Origin: Anaerolineae bacterium
GTDB taxonomy: Bacteria; Chloroflexota; Anaerolineae; B4-G1
Direction: 5' to 3'
Assembly (NCBI GenBank): GCA_027079895.1
Contig: JALWUZ010000367.1
Location: 1-18,104 of the forward strand
Length of the DNA: 18,104 bases
In this document: in pieces, positions 13,764 through 18,104 of the stretch
How the letters are laid out: the number at the start of each line of letters is the position of its first letter
Position numbering within the stretch: the stretch's first letter is position 1
Notes under the pieces: model-generated
Told to the model about the DNA's origin: nothing
What the model saw: the letters and a program-made list of their open reading frames with translations, nothing else
Database searches by the model: none
Made by a program: the position numbers and the translations under genes

Positions 13764-14876
13764 CTAGTGCTGCCCGATCTGCGGCAGCCCGTAGACCGTC
13801 TTCCAGCCCGCGCTGAGCGGTTCCCGCAGGTAGGGCTCCATCTCCTCGGCGGTGCGGAGCGTCACCTCCTCCACCGGCGGGACGGCGCCCGGCGGGAACG
13901 CCTCCAAGATTTGGTCGTTGAGCAGCGTCAGGTAGCGCAGGATGGCCGCCACCGGTCGCTTCGCCTTCTCCGCCGCGCCGTGCGTCGCCTTGCCGACCAC
14001 TCCCTCCGGCGTGACCGCGAGTTCGATGGCGAAGTGTCCCTCCCCCTCCGACCAGCGGCTGGGCCGCCCTAAGGGGTCCACCGATTTGTCGAAGTGCCCG
14101 TCGGGGAGGTATCCCTTCCCCTCCGTGTCCACCGCGTACTCCATATCCACCATCTCCGGGTGGAGCAGAAGCCCCAACGAGGTCTCCGACTCGTCGGCGT
14201 GGACGAAATTGGTGTCCAGGCCGCCGCCCCGCTCCCGGACGCGGAAGAACTCCCGCACCGCGCGGTGCCAGTCAATGACGCGGAAGATGCCGGGCAGTTG
14301 GTACCGCTTCTGGAACTGCTGGATGGCGGACTCCAGCACCCACAGTTGCCCGTGATTGTTGATGATGATCTGCTTGCGGAAGCCGTCGTTCCACAGCCCC
14401 AGCATCACGTCAATCATAAACTCCCGCAGCACGTTCTCGCGGATGATGACGGTGCCGGGCATGCCCAGGTGATGGTACGGATGTGCGCCGTACATCAGCG
14501 GCGGCAGCGCGAGGTTGACCGGCGCACCGCGCTTGGCGGTGTAACGGCGCACGCCTTCGCAGATCTGGCTCACGTACAGCGTGTCCGACGCGCTGACCAG
14601 ATGCCGCCCGTGCAACTCGGTACTGCCGACGGGGATGAAGACGATGTCGTTCTTGCGCCGGTTCTCCTCCACCTGCCAGCGCACCGTCGTTTGGATGTAA
14701 GAGCCCGGTTTCCCCCACTCCACCGGAGAGGGGATGCCGTACTCGGCCAGGATGGCGTCAATCTCCTCATCGCTGGCGTCCCAGATTTCCTTTTTCAGGC
14801 GACCAACGGTGTTGTCCTCGAAGAAGAGGTCCGGTTGGTCGGTGGGTAACAACCCCGGAGGTACTTGTTTGTCCAT
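13764..14876 (-). CDS. iolN: Creatininase-family hydrolase, probably IolN (3-dehydro-scyllo-inosose hydrolase)
   Basis: Creatininase-fold enzymes are metal-dependent cytoplasmic amidohydrolases or C-C hydrolases. Ligand motifs are visible: GSTELHGRHLVSASDT (E87, H89, D98), AHPYHHLGMPGTVII (H135/H136), INNHGQ (H175) and HADESETSLG (H226, E229). At 370 residues it is longer than creatininase (about 250), with an N-terminal region including FFEDNTVGRLKKEIWDASDE. I associate this long form with IolN, which opens the diketo-inositol ring to 5-dehydro-gluconate in the Thermotoga-type inositol pathway. That assignment is from memory of the family and the nearby CUT2 transporter; no other iol gene is visible. 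ATG 14876 follows AAGGAG and lies close after an attC-like half-site. Confidence 0.6.
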   Translation of the reverse strand: MDKQVPPGLLPTDQPDLFFEDNTVGRLKKEIWDASDEEIDAILAEYGIPSPVEWGKPGSYIQTTVRWQVEENRRKNDIVFIPVGSTELHGRHLVSASDTLYVSQICEGVRRYTAKRGAPVNLALPPLMYGAHPYHHLGMPGTVIIRENVLREFMIDVMLGLWNDGFRKQIIINNHGQLWVLESAIQQFQKRYQLPGIFRVIDWHRAVREFFRVRERGGGLDTNFVHADESETSLGLLLHPEMVDMEYAVDTEGKGYLPDGHFDKSVDPLGRPSRWSEGEGHFAIELAVTPEGVVGKATHGAAEKAKRPVAAILRYLTLLNDQILEAFPPGAVPPVEEVTLRTAEEMEPYLREPLSAGWKTVYGLPQIGQH

Positions 14877-14885
14877 TTTGCTCCT

Positions 14886-14908
14886 TCCTAACGTGAGATG
14901 TCAGCGGC
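14886..14908 (-). other. attC-like half-site between antitoxin and hydrolase
   Basis: On the minus strand GCCGCTGAC, six bases, then CGTTAGGA closely matches the 3' half of the attC-like site at 10923 (GCCGCTGAC, five bases, CGTTAGAC). The G^TTAGGA is followed within about 13 bases by the hydrolase ATG, again cassette-like spacing. The matching 5' half (CTAAC...CAGCGG) is not seen on the antitoxin side, so this is either a remnant or a chance match. Only a short local stem (AGCGGCT/AGCCGCT) remains. Confidence 0.4.
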
Positions 14909-14914
14909 TGACCC

Positions 14915-15214
14915 TCAAGCCGCTTGCCGAACACCAACAGACAGGCGCAACCCCAGGCTACGTAACAACACCAGTAGACTGGAAAGCCGTGGATCACCCT
15001 CGGATGACAACATCCGACGTAAGTTGTCCCGATTCGACGAGGCATCATGCGCTACGTTGGAAAGCCCTCGTGCTTTGGCTATATCGCGCAACGCCAGTAA
15101 GAAAGCCTCTTGGTCGCCTTCCTCCAGCGCACTGTCGAGGTAAGCGGCCGCCTCTTCCGGGTCCAACAAGGCTGCTATCAGCCCGTCCTCGTACTTTGCA
15201 GTGACCCCTTTCAT
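14915..15214 (-). CDS. HigA-like antitoxin (addiction module antidote protein)
   Basis: The 99-residue protein has the pattern of antidotes paired with HigB/RelE-like killers. It starts with KYEDGLIAALLDPEEAAAYL, then SALEEGDQEAFLLALRDIAKA, then a helix-turn-helix domain ending GDPRLSSLLVLLRSLGLRLS. It would neutralise the upstream toxin by direct binding and repress the operon through the HTH. ATG 15214 is preceded by GGAGGGAG. It begins 27 bases after the toxin stop, the toxin-first order typical of this family. Confidence 0.9.
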   Translation of the reverse strand: MKGVTAKYEDGLIAALLDPEEAAAYLDSALEEGDQEAFLLALRDIAKARGLSNVAHDASSNRDNLRRMLSSEGDPRLSSLLVLLRSLGLRLSVGVRQAA

Positions 15215-15241
15215 CTTACTCCCTCCACATCTTTCACCGTA

Positions 15242-15589
15242 CTAATTCCCATCTCTCGTCCTTCTCTGATAGTCCGCCCAATATCTTTGTGCCAGAGCAA
15301 TATCTCTGGCTTGCGTTTTCTTGTGACCACCGCACAATAGAATGACCACCTTGTCGCCCGCTCTCCCAAAGTAAACCCGATATCCGGGCCCATACGGTAT
15401 TCTCAATTCACTAACGCCACGCCCGACGCCCTTGCTATCCCCAAAGTTGCCAAGCCGAATGCGGTTCAGGCGCACCCGAATTTTGGCACGCGCCCGACGG
15501 TCTCGCAATCCCTCCAACCATTCTCGAAAGGGGTTGCGCCCACTTTCCGTCAGATATTCCAGGAGTTCAACTTGTTGTGGTTTGTTCAC
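15242..15589 (-). CDS. RelE/HigB-like toxin (addiction module killer protein)
   Basis: This is a ribosome-dependent mRNA interferase-type toxin by family. The protein carries VELLEYLTESGRNPFREWLE, ARAKIRVRLNRIRLGNFGD and SELRIPYGPGYRVYFG. It ends VVILLCGGHKKTQARDIALA and YWADY, the full signature of killer proteins in the phage-derived Gp49/HigB group. I place the start at GTG 15589 (115 residues): a TTGACT-17-TACACT promoter would start transcription at that very G, giving a leaderless mRNA. TTG 15607 would overlap the promoter and has no ribosome-binding site. The partner antitoxin follows immediately. Confidence 0.88.
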   Translation of the reverse strand: MNKPQQVELLEYLTESGRNPFREWLEGLRDRRARAKIRVRLNRIRLGNFGDSKGVGRGVSELRIPYGPGYRVYFGRAGDKVVILLCGGHKKTQARDIALAQRYWADYQRRTRDGN

Positions 15590-15595
15590 AGGTAA

Positions 15596-15624
15596 AGTGT
15601 AGCACAAGCGTAACGTGTAGTCAA
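15596..15624 (-). promoter_or_regulatory. Promoter of the toxin-antitoxin operon
   Basis: On the minus strand TTGACT (15624-15619), a 17-base spacer, then TACACT (15601-15596). Six bases later comes GTG at 15589, so the predicted transcription start coincides with the toxin start codon. This argues for leaderless translation. The HTH antitoxin would be expected to repress here. Confidence 0.55.
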
Positions 15625-15692
15625 CGCTATTCGATTACCAGCACTGTCCTCTGCGCAGATTGCGCACTCTCCACTGCTCGCAACACTCCGCG

Positions 15693-16133
15693 TCACCGCA
15701 CCACCAGGCAGGGCACCGGCGTCAGATTGAGCAACTTGCGGGCCATACTGCCCAACATCTGGCTCTGCGTGCCCAGCCCGCGATGGCCGATGACGATCAG
15801 CCCCACCCCGTGCTCCTCGGCGTAGGCGGCGATCTTGACCGCCGGGTCGCCGATGAGGTACTCCTGCGTCACATCCTCGACCCCGGCCTCCGCCAGTTGC
15901 CGCCGCCCGTTGTCCAGGATGATCTCGGCGGAATCCTGCAAAATTTCCAGCCGGGACTCCGTCACCTCTCCGGCGGAGATCATCTCCCAAATCTCCCTGG
16001 GAAGCGAGAGGTCGCGAATCACGTGCAGCAGGAACACGGAGGAGCGGTAATGCCGGGCCAGGTCTGCCGCCACGTCCAGGGCCCGTTTCGAGTGGGCCGA
16101 ACCGTCCACCGCCACCAAGATTTTCTCGAACAT
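15693..16133 (-). CDS. UspA-family universal stress protein
   Basis: A single-domain cytoplasmic stress protein of 146 residues. It starts MFEKILVAVDGSAHSKRALD, the first strand with the nucleotide-binding Asp. It ends with the ATP-binding signature IVIGHRGLGTQSQMLGS (pattern G-x2-G-x9-G-S) and the final strand VPCLVVR. ATP binding is therefore likely. ATG 16133 follows GGGAGAG. It lies 25 bases after the HEWAH protein gene and could be the last gene of the transporter transcript. Confidence 0.95.
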   Translation of the reverse strand: MFEKILVAVDGSAHSKRALDVAADLARHYRSSVFLLHVIRDLSLPREIWEMISAGEVTESRLEILQDSAEIILDNGRRQLAEAGVEDVTQEYLIGDPAVKIAAYAEEHGVGLIVIGHRGLGTQSQMLGSMARKLLNLTPVPCLVVR

Positions 16134-16158
16134 CGTTTCTCTCCCGTCAACGAACCTG

Positions 16159-16767
16159 TCAACGAATCTCCCCGGCGGCCCAGCGACGCACCACCTCCAC
16201 CGCCTCCGGCGCGACGTGGGCCTTCGTCGGAATCTGCCGCCGTCCCAGCACCAGCGCGACCGTCGCCTCGGCGTACTGCTCCGACGGGATGGCGGCCCAC
16301 TCGTCGTTGGGCATCTCCGCCGTCGCCCCGGCCGGTCGCCAGGGGGTCTCCGGCGGCTGTCCCTGGGCCGCCATGAACGGGGCCCGTAGCGTCCGCTGCG
16401 CCGGGCACTGAAACTCCACGTGGTGCGCCCACTCGTGTACCAACGCGCTGCGGAGCAACGCCGGACTGCCCGGCACCCGGACGAAGACTGTCGCCGTCGT
16501 CGGGTCGTAGGCCGCCCGGCTGTCGAGGTCGTACACCGCCCGCAGCCGCACGTCCCCGAAGCAGTCCGTCCGGTAGCGGAACACCGCCAGGAACTCCGCC
16601 CAAGTCTCCTCCGCCAAAGCGCGGAAATCGTCGGCTACCGACTCCTCCACGATGAGCCGGGGCGTTCGGGGCGGCGGCGCGGAGCCGCTCATCGTCAGCG
16701 CGACGAGGGCCAGAATCAGGACCGCCTTCGACAGACCAGCCGGAAACGCGGCCGCGCGGACGCTCAT
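16159..16767 (-). CDS. Secreted putative zinc metallopeptidase (HEWAH motif), unrecognised family
   Basis: The 202-residue protein has an N-terminal hydrophobic segment (about 13-30) that looks like a signal peptide. The zinc-site sequence ALVHEWAHHVEF (H111, E112, H115) follows. A downstream SEQYAEATVALV offers E167 as the third ligand, as in gluzincin-like proteases. Cys69 and Cys121 could form a disulfide outside the cell. I do not recognise the family or substrate. ATG 16767 lies 11 bases after the ABC ATPase stop, so it appears co-transcribed with the sugar transporter. It may cleave envelope proteins or be a substrate-binding variant; activity is inferred from the motif only. Confidence 0.75.
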   Translation of the reverse strand: MSVRAAAFPAGLSKAVLILALVALTMSGSAPPPRTPRLIVEESVADDFRALAEETWAEFLAVFRYRTDCFGDVRLRAVYDLDSRAAYDPTTATVFVRVPGSPALLRSALVHEWAHHVEFQCPAQRTLRAPFMAAQGQPPETPWRPAGATAEMPNDEWAAIPSEQYAEATVALVLGRRQIPTKAHVAPEAVEVVRRWAAGEIR

Positions 16768-16778
16768 CGCTGCCCGAC

Positions 16779-17570
16779 CTACGGCTCCTCCTCCAACAAC
16801 TGAGCCAACTCCTGCTGAAGTTTGACCAGGTCCTCCCCTCCGGCCATCAGATTCATCAACTCTTCCTTGCTGATCTCGTCCTTGCGATAATCGCCCAGCA
16901 CCCGCCCGCGCCGCAGGACGATGAAGTGATCGCCCACCGGGTAGGCGTGATTGGGGTTGTGGGTGATGAAGATTACCCCCAGTCCGCGCCGCTTGGCCCG
17001 CACGATGTAGTGGAGCACAATCCCCGCCTGCTTGACCCCCAGCGCGGCAGTCGGCTCGTCGAGGATGAGCACCTTCGCGCCGAAGTAGACCGCCCGGCTG
17101 ATGGCGATGGACTGCCGCTCGCCGCCGGACATCGTGCCCACCGGCTGATCCGGATCCCGCACGTCAATCCCCATCTTCGCCAACTCCTCCCGCACCGTCC
17201 GGCGGGCGAACTCCACATCGTAGAACTTGAACGGCCCGACCCGCTTCTGCGGCTCCGATCCGAGGAAGAAGTTGCGCCAGATGGGCATCAGCGGAATCAG
17301 CGAGAGGTCCTGATAGACCGTCGCAATCCCCCGCGCCAACGCCTCGCGGGGAGAGTCGAACGCTACCGGCTCCCCCTCGAAGTAGTACTCCCCCTCCGTC
17401 GGGCGATGAAAGCCGCACAGAATCTTGATCAACGTGGACTTCCCCGCCCCGTTGTCCCCCAGCAGACAGGTCACTTCGCCGGGGTAGACGCGGGCCGAAA
17501 CGTCGCTCAGCGCGATCACGCTGCCGAACATCTTGGTCACGTGGCGGACTTCCAGAATGGGCTCTTTCAT
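16779..17570 (-). CDS. CUT2-type sugar ABC transporter ATP-binding protein
   Basis: This is the ATPase of a carbohydrate importer. The 263-residue single ABC domain has Walker A GDNGAGKSTLIKILCG, Q-loop TVYQDLSLIPLMPIWRN, signature MSGGERQSIAISRAVYFGA, Walker B VLILDEPTAALGV and switch ITHNPNHAYPVGD. The DNGAGKST form and the VYQDL loop are typical of the FrcA/RbsA group. Unlike RbsA it has one ABC domain rather than two, so it probably works as a homodimer like FrcA. ATG 17570 follows GGAGGAGGG and starts four bases after the permease stop. A binding-protein gene is not in the window. Confidence 0.93.
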   Translation of the reverse strand: MKEPILEVRHVTKMFGSVIALSDVSARVYPGEVTCLLGDNGAGKSTLIKILCGFHRPTEGEYYFEGEPVAFDSPREALARGIATVYQDLSLIPLMPIWRNFFLGSEPQKRVGPFKFYDVEFARRTVREELAKMGIDVRDPDQPVGTMSGGERQSIAISRAVYFGAKVLILDEPTAALGVKQAGIVLHYIVRAKRRGLGVIFITHNPNHAYPVGDHFIVLRRGRVLGDYRKDEISKEELMNLMAGGEDLVKLQQELAQLLEEEP

Positions 17571-17574
17571 CGGC

Positions 17575-18104
17575 TCATCCCTCCTCCGTGCGGGCTTTGG
17601 CGGCGGCGACGCTGATCTCCTCCGCCCGCTTGCGGGTATAATCGTTCACCAGCACGGCGGCGAGCAACATCACCCCCAGGAAACTGTAGAACCAGTCGGT
17701 GTCCCAGCCGGCGAAGACGATCCCCACCTGCGCCATTCCGAAGATGAGCGCACCCAAAGCCGCCCCGATGACCGATCCGTACCCGCCGGTCAGCAGACAG
17801 CCGCCGATACTCGCCGCGATGATGTAGACGAACTCCTGCCCAATCCCCTGACTGGCGACCGCCGACCGCAGCCGCACGATGTTCATCATCCCGACCAGCC
17901 AGGCGGCGGCGGCCGTCGTCATGAACAGCGAGATCTTGACCCGCGCCGTCGGCACCCCCGCCTTCCGCGCCGCCTCCGCGTCGCCGCCGGTGGCGAAAAT
18001 CCAACTGCCGTACCGGGTGCGCAGCAGCATCAGGCTGGCGATCGCCGTCACGACCACCCACCAGAGGATCGAACTGCGCCACTCGACCCCGAACAGACTC
18101 ACCC
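17575..18104 (-). CDS. CUT2-type sugar ABC transporter permease, C-terminal part
   Basis: This is the inner-membrane channel subunit of the sugar importer, cut by the right window edge. About 175 residues, roughly half of a typical 330-residue RbsC-like permease, are visible. Hydrophobic helices alternate with SWIFATGGDAEAARKAGVPT, the conserved ATPase-coupling loop, and IIAASIGGCLLTGGYGSVIG, the second family motif. The tail is charged (TRKRAEEISVAAAKARTEEG). The GTG at 18102 is probably internal; the true start lies beyond the window. The adjacent ATPase and the downstream hydrolase suggest a polyol or inositol-like substrate, not proven. Confidence 0.92.
   Translation of the reverse strand, partial: VSLFGVEWRSSILWWVVVTAIASLMLLRTRYGSWIFATGGDAEAARKAGVPTARVKISLFMTTAAAAWLVGMMNIVRLRSAVASQGIGQEFVYIIAASIGGCLLTGGYGSVIGAALGALIFGMAQVGIVFAGWDTDWFYSFLGVMLLAAVLVNDYTRKRAEEISVAAAKARTEEG

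Noticed and set aside
14887..15240. Complete attC site around the antitoxin 3' end
   Set aside because: Only the 3' half matches; no CTAAC...CAGCGG arm is found on the antitoxin side, so only a half-site is reported.

Overview
This is a high-GC bacterial chromosomal segment. Nearly all genes lie on the minus strand. Gene content is a chromosomal ribosome/SRP block, a branched-chain amino-acid (liv) ABC operon, a CUT2 sugar ABC transporter and a creatininase-family hydrolase resembling IolN. Together with a 'TCCCACGCT..AGCGTGGGA' palindromic repeat, this fits a Chloroflexota (Anaerolineae-like) genome. That placement is an inference from gene content and style; there is no rRNA or marker phylogeny here.

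Layout. 1-377: the 3' end of a glycerate 2-kinase (MOFRL family), preceded by a perfect 32-bp inverted repeat exactly at the window edge that may be an assembly fold-back. 378-1501: a frameshifted GT87-like membrane glycosyltransferase remnant, bracketed by the palindromic repeat. 1502-5398 (minus): ffh, rpsP, khpA, rimM and dprA, i.e. the SRP / 30S-maturation cluster with dprA where trmD often sits. 5570-10355 (minus): substrate-binding lipoprotein, livH, livM, livG and livF, a complete high-affinity branched-chain amino-acid importer. 10494-10904: a small membrane-anchored protein of unknown function.

10929-13651 is the most unusual part: an AT-rich island of about 2.7 kb that looks like one integron-type gene cassette. 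It carries three tightly packed minus-strand genes: a COG2509-like FAD-dependent dehydrogenase, a guanylate-kinase-fold protein with an altered acceptor pocket, and an alkyladenine DNA glycosylase (Aag/MPG). One end carries an attC-like imperfect palindrome (10923-11047) with R and L boxes, an unpaired spacer and a bulged base. The other end carries GTTAGGTAAT, the exact reverse complement of the ATTACCTAAC that begins the attC, as expected for the two halves of one cassette's recombination site. A consensus-like promoter (TTGCCG-17-TATAAT) lies just upstream of the boundary. No integrase gene is in the window.

13764-15607 (minus): a HigB/HigA-like toxin-antitoxin pair whose promoter suggests a leaderless toxin mRNA, then the creatininase-family hydrolase. 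The junction between them carries a second attC-like half-site (CCGCTGAC-N6-CGTTAG). 15693-18104 (minus): CUT2 sugar permease (running off the right edge), its ATPase, a secreted HEWAH putative metallopeptidase and a UspA-type stress protein. If the hydrolase is IolN, the CUT2 transporter could supply inositol or a related sugar; this is inference.
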